A stretch of 64,000 nucleotides of DNA, from contig NC_069122.1 in assembly GCF_026914265.1 (NCBI RefSeq), positions 33,283,473-33,347,472 on the forward strand, read 5' to 3'. This document shows, in pieces, positions 12,387 through 24,300 of the stretch. A model generated the notes under the pieces. It was not told the DNA's origin. It did not search any database and saw only the letters and a program-made list of their open reading frames with translations. Position 1 is the stretch's first letter. The number at the start of each line of letters is the position of its first letter. A program made the translations under genes and the position numbers. Source of the stretch: Mya arenaria. Its lineage: Eukaryota > Mollusca > Bivalvia > Myida > Myidae.

Positions 12387-13614
12387 ACATTTTATCACAT
12401 CAAAATAAGAATATCACACCAATATAAGGTTGTCACACCACTACTTTAATGTAAAATCACTATTAGAATGTCACATTGATATAAGGTGGTAATACAAACT
12501 TAAAGAATATCAACAGGGTTCCCACAGAGGTGGCAAAACAAAATTCTCTGACTTTTCCACAACTAAATTCAATTTTCCCTGACCAATTCATGTGCTCAAA
12601 AGCACACATACAGGTCATTTATGAGCATGAAATGTACTTAAGATGTTGGCCTCCTTCCTTCCCCATAGCCAACCCCTTACCTCCTTCCAATTTTATTCTT
12701 TTTTTTTTAAATCTCCCTCTTCATCCTAAGTATTATCTTAAATATTATCACATAGATTCAATTAGTATTTTAAAAAAAAATTGTATCTACTGGTAGTATA
12801 ATACAAGACAATCAATAAAATTAAGAAAAACAAATCCCCTGCCCTTAACTGTAATTTTGTTCTCTGTATGAATTGTTTTCGATTGATTCATCACAAAATT
12901 TGTACAAATAATAGAATTTCTCCTTAAAAGGCATTTCAGTAAAAGCTATTAAATACTGATACTAATACTTAGGAAAGAATTAGGAGAATCATAAACATAC
13001 AAAAGAAGCTCATACATGACATTACAATGCTCTAATATTAGCAGTTAAGTGTATATGCATAGAAACTGCTCACAATTATACCACAAGTACTTTTACACAA
13101 GCATATACAGCAATATAAAGCTATTGGTTAATAAGGTACAAAATGTGTGTATATATTAATAATGACAACAATCATAAAAAATGGAAGAAACTGCCTTAGC
13201 CTTTTATCACTAAATGAGAGTAGTTGTACAACCAAAGCCCCTTCATTATAAAATTCCCTGACTTACGCCAACAAATCTGTTTCACTGACCAATTTCAAAA
13301 TTTCATACTTTTCCCTGACCTTGAAAACAACAACTTTTTCCTTGACTGTGGGAACACTGAATTCACATCAACAATAGAATGTCAAATTACTATAAGTATG
13401 TCCTGAAGAATGTCACAGACTTAAGAATGTCATTTCAATTTTTGATTGTCACAAGAACATAAGAATGTAATATCAACTTAAGAATGTCACATACACATTA
13501 GATTGTCGCATCAATATATAAATGTCACACCAACATTTGAATTTCACATTAATATAAGAATGTCACATACACATTAGAATGTCATGTTTAATATATGATG
13601 TCTCATCAACATTA
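12387..13614. repeat. AGAATGTCACA minisatellite, interrupted
   Basis: Loose tandem copies of about 24-28 bp built on 'AGAATGTCACATCAATATA' lie at 12387-12513 and 13360-13614. The copies are degenerate and variable in length. The block between the two parts is a separate transposon (12514-13359). Confidence 0.7.
12514..13359. mobile_element. Non-autonomous element with CAGGGTTCCCACAG ends
   Basis: The left end CAGGGTTCCCACAG and right end CTGTGGGAACACTG are inverted with one mismatch. The element is 846 bp, lacks a long reading frame, and carries several CCCTGACC words near both ends, in line with subterminal repeats. It sits inside the AGAATGTCACA minisatellite, which resumes on its far side. 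The CAG-type ends suggest hAT. No clean 8-bp target duplication was found. Confidence 0.75.
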
Positions 13615-16195
13615 GAATGCAGGGGTATAACTTCTGGTTGAAAGGGGTATCATGTCCGGTTGCAGGGGTATCACTTCTGGTTGCAAGGGGTATCACGTCC
13701 AGTTGCAAGGGTATCGCTTCCAGTTGCATGGTGGTACACTTTGGGTTCCCTGGACACTGAAAGATTGAAACCATTGCATGTACTCTTATTTCAATTATAA
13801 TTCATATATACTGTAACTAGTATCATTAGGCCTGACATATACTCTCTACCAAATAGGCGCCAACTCTACCGTTGTAGTCTTTTCGTAAAAGTAAAAAAAA
13901 ATATTTTTTTATATTTCCATTCATAATTATCTTAATTCTAAAGTTGAATCAGGCAATGTTTTGTTAAATTCATACCATGTCCACTCCCCCTGATGAAGCA
14001 TCATTTCTGGTTGTAAGGGTATCACGTCTGGTTGCAGGGGTATCACTTCTGGTTGCAGGGGTATCACTTCTGGCCCTAATTTCTCGAAATTCTTAAGCTT
14101 AACAGGCTTAAATAGTTTTTTCAAAAAGCCGAAAAAACATGCTTAAATTGAGTTTTGATAATTGGAAAATGGTTTATTGTGACTCTAATAAAATGACAAT
14201 TCCTATCTTAAGTATAAAAAGAAATTAATATTATGCAATTGGTGTATTGAACACCAAAACTAGTGAGCTTAGCTTAATCCTGTTATAAGGGACTTAAGAA
14301 GTTTCGAGAAATCGGGGCCTGGTTGCAGGGGTATTACTTCTGATTGCCAGGGGGATCACATCCGGTTGCAATGGGTATCGCTTCCGGTTGCATGGTGGGA
14401 CACTTCCGGTTCCCGGGACACTGAAAGATTGAAACCATTGAAAGATTGAAACCATGGCATGTTCTCTTATTTCAATATATAATTCATATAAACTAGACAA
14501 GTATCATTCGGCCTTTAAAATACTACTATCAAATAGGAGCCAACCCTGCCGTTGTCTTAGTCTTTTTGTAAAAAAATTTAAAGTATTGATTTTTTCCATT
14601 CATATTTATCTTTAATCTAAAGTTGAATCAGGCAATATTTTGTTAAATTCATACCATGTCCACAGCCACAGCTTCTGGTTGCAAGGGGTTATTACTTCTG
14701 GTTTCAAGGGGTATCACTTCTGGTTGCCTGGGGCATCGCTTCCAGTTGCATGGTGGGACACTTCCTGTTCCCGGGACACTGAAAGATTGAAACCATTGCA
14801 TGTACTCTTATTTCAATATATAATTCATGTATTCTGTAACTAGACAAGTATCATTAGGCCTTAAAAAATACTTCTACCATATAGGCACAAACCCTATGGT
14901 TGTTATAGTCTTTTTTTAAAAATAAATATTGGTATTTCCATTCATAATTATTTTAAATCTAAAGTTGAATCAGGCAATGTTTTGTTAAATTCATACCATG
15001 TCCACTGCCACTGAAGAAGCATCATTTCTGGTTGTAAGGGTATCACGTCTGGTTGCAGGAGTATCACTTCTGGTTGCAGGGGTATCACTTCTGGTTGCAG
15101 GGGTATCACTTCTGGTTGTTAGGAGTATCACTTCTGATTGCAAGGGGTATTACTTCTGGTTGCAAGGGGTATTACTTCTGGTTGTAAGGGGTATCACTTC
15201 TGGCTGCAAAGGGTATTACTTCTAATTGCAAGGTTATTACATCTGGTTGCAGGGGTATTACTTCTGGTTGGTCCGGTTGCAGGGGTATTACTTTTTGTTG
15301 GTCCGGTTGCAGGGGTATTATTTCTGATTGCAATGGGTATCATGTCCGGTTGCAAGTGTATTACTTCTGGTTGTAAGGGGTATCACTTCTGGTTGCAGGA
15401 GTATCCTTTCTGGTTGCAAGGGGAATCGCTTCTGGTTGCAAGGGGTTTCACGTTCGGTTGCAGGGGTATCACTTCTGGTTGCAAGGGGTATCACATCTGG
15501 TTGCAAGGGGCATCACTTCCAGTTGCATGGTTGGACATATTCGGTTCCCGGGACACTGAAAGATTGAAACCATTGCATGCATTCTTATTTCTATATGTAA
15601 TTCATAAAAAATGTAGCTAAGACAAGTATAATTCAGCCTTAAAAAATACTTCTTCTGTAATAGTCTTTTTAAAAATAAAAATAATGATTTTTTTTTATGT
15701 TTCCATTCATAATTATCTTAATTCTAAAGTTGAATCAGGCAATGTTTTGTTCAACTCATACCATGTCCACTGCCACTGATGAAGCATCACTTCTGGTTGC
15801 CAGGGGTATCACTTCTGGTTGCCAGGGGTATTTCTTCTGGTTGCAGGGGTATCACTTCTGGTTGAAAGGGGTATCACTTCTGGTTGTAAGGGGTATCACT
15901 TCTGGTTGCAGGAGTATCACTTCTGGTTGCAGGGGTATCACTTCTGGTTGCCAGGGGTATTTCTTCTGGTTGCAGGGGTATCACATCCGGTTGCAAAGGT
16001 ATCACTTCTGGTTGTAAGGGGTATCACTTCTGGTTGCAGGAGTATCACTTCTGGTTGCAGGGGTATCACTTCTGGTTGCAAGGGGTATCACAACTGGTTC
16101 CAAGGGGTATCACTTCTGGTTGCTAGGGGTATCATGTCCGGTTGCAAGGGGTATCTCTTCGGGTTGCATGTTGGGGCACTTGTGGTTCCCGGGAC
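13615..16195 (-). repeat. Exon-like modules with QPEVIPL heptad repeats
   Basis: On the minus strand there are five modules beginning after CTTTCAG at about 13755, 14420, 14775, 15550 and 16191. Each opens with a frame like CPGNRKCPTMQPEAIPL, continues in 21-bp repeats (AGGGGTATCACTTCTGGTTG on the plus strand) encoding QPEVIPL, and ends in a QWQWTW-like stretch before GGTATGA, a possible donor. Interspersed 22-bp units shift the frame, so no module with many repeats is cleanly open throughout. Spacer DNA between modules is also conserved. The opening aligns with the 98-bp modules at 17-41 kb (HPRYQKWPAIQPEEMPF). It could be a decaying gene or an exon-derived satellite. Confidence 0.65.
14072..14319. 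mobile_element. GGCCCCAATTTC MITE, copy 2
   Basis: A 248-bp palindromic element (GGCCCTAATTTCTCGAAAT to AGAAATCGGGGCC) inserted within the 21-bp heptad repeat. The repeat reads TATCACTTCT on the left and TGGTTGCAGGGG on the right, so the pre-insertion sequence is obvious. Confidence 0.88.
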
Positions 16196-16639
16196 ACTGA
16201 AAGATTGAAACCATTGCATGTACTGTTATTTCAATATATAATTCATATATACTGTAACTAGACAAGTATCATTAGGCCTTAAAAAATACTTCTACCATAT
16301 AAGCGCCAACCCTACCGTTGTTAAAGTCTGGTCGTAAAAAAAATTAATATATATATATATATAAAATGTTGTTTTTATCAAATATAAATAAAAAAAAAAT
16401 TGTGTGTTTAAGTGTGTGTGTATGAAGTTAAATATCAAGCAAGACCAATCCATAATACATTACAAACTTATCATCCCCTGTACACTGACTTCGCTATAAC
16501 CATTTCCCATGTATTAACCAATCATTGTTTATTCAATTCTTTCAAACTCAAATTATATTCAAAATGCATACCTGATCTAATCCAGGTATTAAACTATTGC
16601 GTCACAAACAAGTGGTCAACCAAAGCCCATTGTGAGGCG
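16196..16639. other. Spacer after the heptad modules
   Basis: Starts with the conserved inter-module spacer, then an AT microsatellite at about 16350-16363 and unremarkable AT-rich DNA. No exon was recognised. Confidence 0.45.
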
Positions 16640-19600
16640 AATCACTTCCGACTGGATGGTGGGACTCAAGCTGAAACATTAAACAGGTGCAGTACCTAAT
16701 TTCAATAAAAAGTTGAATTATAATTAAAACAAGTATCATAATTAAACAAACAATTGTTCAAGATATAACTACAATGGTGATAAACTAATACTTTTAACCC
16801 CCCCCCCCCAAAAAAAAAACCCAACAAACAACAACAACAGAAGTTCATTTAATAAATATATTCATATTAGTTAATGCTAAGATTATTTCATCTGTTTTTT
16901 TCACTATATATTTCATAAGCCTTTCCTATTATAAATTAACCATATTCAATTTAACACAAACAAAGCCCCACTCCAATTTCCAATATTATATATACATGAA
17001 AAATGAAATAAAACATTTCCTGCTACCCGAGTTCGGTTAAAGAAATCTTGGAAAAAATGCTGGTGCCTTTTAGCATTCTCACTGTAAGATTTCAAAAACC
17101 AACAGAAAATGCCTTTTCAATTTTGGTGTATTTGGAAAAAAAGAATCGTTCATTCGAAGAATCATTGATATGTTTAATAAAGTAATTGATTTAATAACAA
17201 CCTTCAAAAATGTAATCCATATATTTTAATTAATTCATTATAAGGCTATGAAATATAAAGTGACCTACTTAGTGAAAACATTCTTTCAAGATGAATTTTA
17301 AAAACAACAACAATGCTGGGCCAAATAGTTCCAACATAAACTTATACAAAAAAGTGAGCAAAATAATACATATCTTTGTTGACGATGTTGTCCACATTAG
17401 CTTACTCAAACCTGACTGCCAATGTAGTTGCATTACACCTCTTCGCCAACTCCACTGCAAAGGGCATCTCTTCTGGTTGGATGGCTGGCCACTTCTGGTA
17501 CCGTGGATGCTGTAACATTGATATTTATATGAAAAACTGATGCAGTAACTTATTTCAAGAAATTAAATAAACAATTGTTTAACATGTGAATTAAGATAAG
17601 TTATAAGCAAATATCATTCAAAATCAATTAAATAATGTTTATTAAACAAATATATTCATATGAATTAAATCAGTTTAATATTGTTTTGCACTCTTATTTC
17701 ATGAGCCTTTCCTACCAGTTTAATTATTAACTACGTTTAGACTTATTCAAATGGAGCCCCTCCAATGTGAAACATTTCACATAAAAATATTATAATTTGA
17801 CATACACCAAAATGAAATAAACATTTTCTGCTACTTGGGTTCGGTTAAAGAAATCTTGGGAAAAATGCTGGTGCCTTTTAGCATTCTCACTGTAAGATTT
17901 CAAAAACCAACAGAAAATGCCTTTTCAATTTTGGTGTATTTGGAAAAAAGAATCGTTCATTCGAAGAATCATTGATATGTTCAATAAAGTAATTGATTTA
18001 ATAACAACCTTCAAAAATGTAATCCATATATTTTAATTAATTCATCATAAGGCTATGAAATATAAAGTGACCTACTTAGTGAAAACATTCTTTCAAGATG
18101 AATTTTAAAAACAACAACAATGCTCGGCCAAATAGTAAAAACATAAACTTATACAAAAAAGTGAGCAAAATAATACATATCTTTGTTCATCATGTTGTCC
18201 ACATTAGCTTACTCAAACCTGACTGCCAATGTAGCTGCATTACACCTCTTCGCCAACTCCACTGCAAAGGGCATCTCTTCTGGTTGGATGGCTGGCCACC
18301 TGAGGTACCGTGGACGCTGTAACATTGATATTTATATGAACAACTGATACAGTAACTTACTTCAAGAAATTCAATAAACAATTGTTTAACATGTGAATTA
18401 AGTAGTTATAAGCAAATATCATTGGAAATCAATTAAATGATGTGACAAATATATTCATATGAATTAAATCAGTTTAATATTGTTTTGCACTCTTATTTCA
18501 TGAGCCTTTCCTACCAGTTTAATTATTAACCATGTTTAGACTTATTCAAATGGAGCCCCTCCAATGTGAAACATTTCACATAAAAATATTATAATTTGAC
18601 ATACACCAAAATGAAATAAACATTTTCTGCTACTTGGGTTCGGTTAAAGAAATCTTGGGAAAAATGCTGGTGCCTTTTAGCATTCTCACTGTAAGATTTC
18701 AAAAACCAACAGAAAATGCCTTTTCAATTTTGGTGTATTTGGAAAAAAAGAATCATTCATTCGAAGAATCATTGATATGTTTAATAAAACAATTGATTTA
18801 ATAAGAACCTTCAAAAATGTAATCCAAATATTTTAATTATTCATTATAAGGCTATGAAATATAAAGTGACCTATTTAGTGAAAACATTCTTTCAAGATGA
18901 ATTTTAAAAACAACAACAATGCTGGGCCAAATAGTTCAAACATAAACTTATACAAAAAAGTGAGCAAAATAATACATATCTTTGTTGACGATGTTGTCCA
19001 CATTAGCTTACTCAAACCTGACTGCCAATGTAGCTGCATTACACCTCTTCGCCAACTCCACTGCAAAGGGCATCTCTTCTGGTTGGATGGCTGGCCACTT
19101 CTGGTACCCTGGACGCTGTAACATTGATATTTATATGAAAAACTGATGCAGTAACTTATTTCAAGAAATTGAATAACAATTGTTTAACATGTGAATTAAG
19201 TAGTTATAAGCAAATATCATTCAAAATCAATTAAATGATGTTTATTAAACAAATATATTCATATGAATTAAATCAGTTTAATATTGTTTTGCACTCTTAT
19301 TTCACCAGCCTTTCCTACCAGTTTAATTATTAACCACGTTGAGCCTTATTCAAATGGAGCCCCTCCAATGTGAAACATTTTACTTAAAAATATTATAATT
19401 TGACATACACCAAAATGAAATAAACATTTTCTGCTACTTGGGTTTGGTTAAAGAAATCTTTGGAAAAATGCTGGTGCCTTTTAGCATTCTCACTGTAAGA
19501 TTTCAAAAACCAACAGAAAATGCCTTTTCAATTTTGGTGTATTTGGAAAACAGAATCATTTATTCAAAGAATCATTGATATGTTTTAATAAAACAATTGA

Positions 19601-19897
19601 GATTTAATAAGAACCTTCAAAAATGTAATTCATATGTTTTAATTATTCATTATAAGGCTATGAAATATAAAGTGACCTACTTAGTGAAAACATTCTTTCA
19701 AGATGAAATTTTTAAAAACAACAACAATGCTGGGCCAAATAGTTCCAACATAAACTTATACAAAAAAGTGAGCAAAATAATACATATCTTTGTTGACGAT
19801 GTTGTCCACATTAGCTTACTCAAACCTGACTGCCAATGTAGCTGCATTACACCTCTTCGCCAACTCCACTGCAAAGGGCATCTCTTCTGGTTGGATG
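16640..19897 (-). repeat. 803-bp satellite, left arm, with 98-bp exon-like modules
   Basis: Units of about 800-807 bp. The first (16640-17280) is diverged and its module is broken by a deletion and a stop. The next have intact modules at 17412-17509, 18219-18316 and 19018-19115; a fourth starts at 19826 and is cut by the transposon at 19897. On the minus strand each module follows a GTTACAG-type acceptor and ends at CAG|GTTTGA (or six bases on at GTAAGC). Type B reads HPRYQKWPAIQPEEMPF, type A RPRYLRWPAIQPEEMPF; both go on to AVELAKRCNA. Units here differ more from each other than those of the right arm. Spacers are as conserved as modules. Confidence 0.85.
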
Positions 19898-20240
19898 CCC
19901 TTCCCTAAATTTGCCACCAAATGCCATGAATTTGGGTGGCACTTGGTGGAAAATGGGTGGCACTTGGTGGAAAATGGGTGGCACTTGGTGGAAAAAGGGT
20001 GGCACTTGGTGGAAAATCAGGAATTCCACCAACTGCCACGAATTTTCCACCCTTTTCCACGTGGCATTTGGTGGAAATTTGAACTTAGCTTTTTTTTTAG
20101 GTGGCACTTGGTGAAAAATTTGAACTTAGTTTATTTTTGAAGTGGCAGTTGGTGGAAAAATTGGACTTAGCTTTTTTTTGATGTGGCATTTGTTGAAAAA
20201 GTGGGACTTAGTTAATTTTGGACGTGGCAGTTGGTGTAAA
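19898..20240. repeat. Left terminus and subterminal repeats of the transposon
   Basis: After the 18-bp end come about nine copies of GTGGCA(C/G/T)TTGGTGGAAAA, the first four spaced about 22 bp apart, the later ones 45-60 bp apart, plus two inverted copies (CCACCAACTGCCAC near 20026 and CCACGTGGCA near 20057). In CACTA elements such subterminal repeats bind element-encoded protein and are needed for transposition; here that role is inferred. Confidence 0.85.
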
Positions 20241-21321
20241 AAAAAACTTAGAATATTTTCATAATTCTGCAAGATTTTTCTTCAGCTAAATTTGTTGGCT
20301 GTTTCAATGAAAAATGATGATAACATCATTAATCAAATTGCAAAAAAAATCATTTTCATCCTTTGTGCATTCTTTCGATTCTTTATTGAAATACTGAATG
20401 TTAGACAATTTCAGACATGATCATTATGCATTTCAAACCATAATTAAAAAAACTCACTTGTTAATTGCAATAACACAATGGCAACTACATCAGCTTATTC
20501 ATTGTATACCACAACTATCAAATACATTAATGCAGTAAAGCCACTTTAAGAATGACACATCATGTCTTGAAATATAATGTTTGATGGTTTTGTTTTTATT
20601 TATTCACATTGTAAGCAATACAACTGTTGTTTTTTTTGTACTGTTTTTAGCTTATGACTGTATATGGTAAGCTCAAATCTTGTCCAGAACAAAAATCAAG
20701 GTATGCGTGAAAACTCTTGTTCTTGTCATTGATAAGTCTTGCCCCTTTTTGGCAAAATGTAAAGAAAAAAACCACTTCCATCCATGGGTCAAGTGATGGT
20801 TTATTTTAACAAGTTTTGAAAGTTTCATGCCAAATTCACCATTTTTATTTCAACAATGATAAAATTGAATTGGCACAAATTCTTAATATTATGTAATAAA
20901 ACACAGACAATTTTTTATGTAATGTTTATTAATTCAACACAATCATTAAACATTTGCTTTTGAATGTAGTTACTATTTCAAAAACTCATATTAAAACATT
21001 GCAAAAGTATACTGGGAGCTAAACTTTAAATTTTTGAATGTCAAAAAAAAAAGTTAAAATGTTTGTTTTATCATTGTTACTGTTCAAAGCAATATTCAAT
21101 CACATGGAATTCATTCATATAATCCTTATTATTTCAAATAACTTCAAGCATCTTTGTATTACAATTCACATGCAAGTGTCAATTATAAAATGAAAACAAG
21201 AGGGGCAAGCCAGTAAAAATTGAAACAATTAAATGCTGCCATGTTCCCACTGTATATGTCTCATTATGAAGTTATAACTGATGTATTAAAGAAGTATGTT
21301 CACAACAAAACGGATTCAATC
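20241..21321. other. Non-coding transposon interior, left
   Basis: AT-rich DNA between the left subterminal repeats and the transposase stop codon. It would hold the transposase 3' UTR. No exon seen. Confidence 0.5.
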
Positions 21322-24300
21322 TCAGTCACCTTCAACACTATTTGGAATGTCAGATATGATGTGATGATCATTCACAGTAAAGCTGACCAGGATTGACTGT
21401 ATATTGGTAGCCTTCTCAACCTTTTCCTCTCTGAAAAAATAAAGAATATCACAGGTTTAACTTAAAGGGTTGGTTTTTCGAAATAATTGTTTAATAAACA
21501 TATATCTCTTCAAACAAAAAGAAATTTACCTTCAGACATAAAAAAAATGCATAACCTTTATGTCAACCATCAAGTTAAATTTTAGGAAGATGTCTAAAAT
21601 CAAAGTTTAAGTATTCAACCTAGTTCTAATGTAGTTTATCTTTCATTGAGTGTGCAAAATGTAGTTAAGTGACTTATACTGTTCATATCGAATGCAAAAG
21701 TCATATTAAACATATATATAGTGTATAATAAACATTTGTTGTATTACCTGGTTACTTCTACGACTTTTAGATGGGGTGCATTTGCTTGAAGGACATGACT
21801 GGTGATAGCTAACTCCTTCCCAATGGCATATACCTTCCCTGTTGATGTTTCAATGATGAAATACTGTATTTCAATGTATCTTGCAGAGTTACTAGTATCA
21901 CTAACAAGAACAGTGTAGGAGTTCCTTGATTTTACTTTCATGCAACTTTTGCTGTAAATAGTTTTGCCATTCACAACACACTTCTTTACTTTCATGTATT
22001 TAGAAATGTCTGATGTTCCGGCTAAACTTTCAAGTTGATTTCTAATTTGCTCTGGGAAACTCATTCCTTTTGAAAACGTATACTTTTTTCGCACTATGCA
22101 CTGTTTGGTTTCATCATGCTGTGTTTTGTTGGACAAAGTTTGAACAAATTCAAGGGTCTTGGTGTCATTTATTTCCGAAAAACTTTGTTCTACATATTTT
22201 TGTGCCATAAGTGCCCAAAATATTTGTAAACAAACATTCCCCGTTCCATGAACTGTCTTTTTAATTTGCCCGTTAAAGGATTCAAAAGAAAAGCACGACC
22301 AAGCCCACAATGGACCCCAGTTCCTAACACATGTAGTTAAATGCAAAAGATTGTGCATATTCAGTCCCATTATATTGTCATGGTAAAGAGCTGGGGCGGT
22401 TTTTAAGAACATGTGCAATATTTGATCAGCACGGTGAAGATCTTCATGGCTTATGCCTTCTGTCAAAAGAATAAAAACAGCCTCTACTAGAAGACTGTAG
22501 TGTTTTAGGTAGATGTCTGGTAAAATATCTTTCAAACACGGCAGGCTGTAAAACAGCAACCACGCCCGCAGTTCTGATGCCTTCCAATGTTTCATTGTTG
22601 TTGATAATTTTCTTGGCAGCCTACTGATAGAATGTGGGGGTGTTATTTGCATCAACTTATTGTCTACTTCATTTACCCTTTTTCCAATGTAATACATTTC
22701 ACTTGAATGTTTGTTGTCTAACCAAAAGCTCAGAAGTTTTTTTGTAATGCCAAGTAGTATGCCATGCATGTAATCAACAACGATATTCTCATTCAATTCA
22801 AAATGTTCAAGATACATTAGAACACTTTCTCCTTGGAATCCATTGATATTCATTTTTGTTTTGCTTTTTTTTCGTCTGTAACTCTTTGCTACGTTCGTTG
22901 TTCATTATCTGTGCATTCCCGGTATCAGCTTTTATTTGGTCTTTACTTCTCAACCTAGGGTTTTCTGTGTAAGGGAAACTTTTGCAATGACCTTTCCCAC
23001 TAGATGTTGTAACACCTTTTTCGAGACAGTAAACACATGGTTGCTCACCGTTGTGTGGAACCATTTTCAATACTGCTGATCTTGCTTGCAAATCCATCGT
23101 AGCAACAATTAACATTGCTTTGCATTTTATTTCACAAGAATCAACTGTGAAAGTGAAACCTTCTGTTTGCAAAACACTAAGGTCTTTGATCAGTTCTTTC
23201 AAAAAAATTGTCATTTGAGGTTTCCCTGCACCTTGCCACACTCCCCATAATAACATATTTTTTTTGTGAAATCTCTGACTGCGTGGTATTTCATTGATGA
23301 GGAGATAGACTGGCCACATGGAGACACCCGAGCTTTTGAAGAGAGGAACACCATCTGTAAACATGGTAAATGTTATATTGTCAGAGTTACTTAAGAAGCA
23401 TCCTTCAAGCTTCAATGCAGTATATGCATCACCATCTGTAATATCAGAAAAGGATGAATGAGTTGGTTTTGATCTCTCATCTTTTATGGATTCCCATACA
23501 CCTGGTCGTGTCAAAATTTCTTGAAGTTGCACCTTCAGATCGGCTGTCATAAAGAAACTCTTCGTTTTCAATGACGGCGTTTTGCCGGGACAGTTAGGGG
23601 TCGAACATGTGTCCTTGCCAGATTTAAGGATGTTTTTGCAAATGTTACAAAATGTGTGACTTTTGAGGAATGTGCCATTAAAACCACATCGTTCTTTGAG
23701 CACCTCAATATTTGTTTCAACAAGATTGCTCTCAGGTAAGTATAAATTAACAAGCTTTAGCAGATCTTCTAAAGCTGCATCAGAAAGGTTGTGTCTTGCA
23801 CTAAATGTTAGAATTGCAAGTTCATGTTCTTTTTTGGTGATTTGCGAATTATAGATACTATTTGGACACATGTTACATTTAACAATGTAAAGCGGTGCGC
23901 TTTCTGTATCTTTGACATCATTATCTAGGATTGCATTTTCATTGATTTCATAATCAATGTCCATAGGTTCAGGTTCAACATTTGCACCAGCGTCATGTGT
24001 CAAGGGGACATGACATTCGTTAGACTGCATATGGGTGATTTCTTCATGATGTGTATGTTGACTTGTTGCAGTATGTTGGTGTTTTCTGGAAATAAAATTC
24101 AATATATTTTGTTCAAGTTGTATATATTTAAATGTAAAAAAAAATATATGAAATTTTACAAAATCAGACCAACTCGTGAGCTGAATCATTTTGTTTATAA
24201 ATAAAAAAATGTTTGTGATGCTAGAAGTAGTCATTTTTTAATTATTGTAGTACTTCACTTGTTCCTGTCATTTTCATTGTATTATCTTTATGGAATTATA

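Noticed and set aside
13615..16195. CRISPR-like array from the regular 21-bp repeats
   Set aside because: Units are directly adjacent with no unique spacers, and the DNA is clearly eukaryotic.
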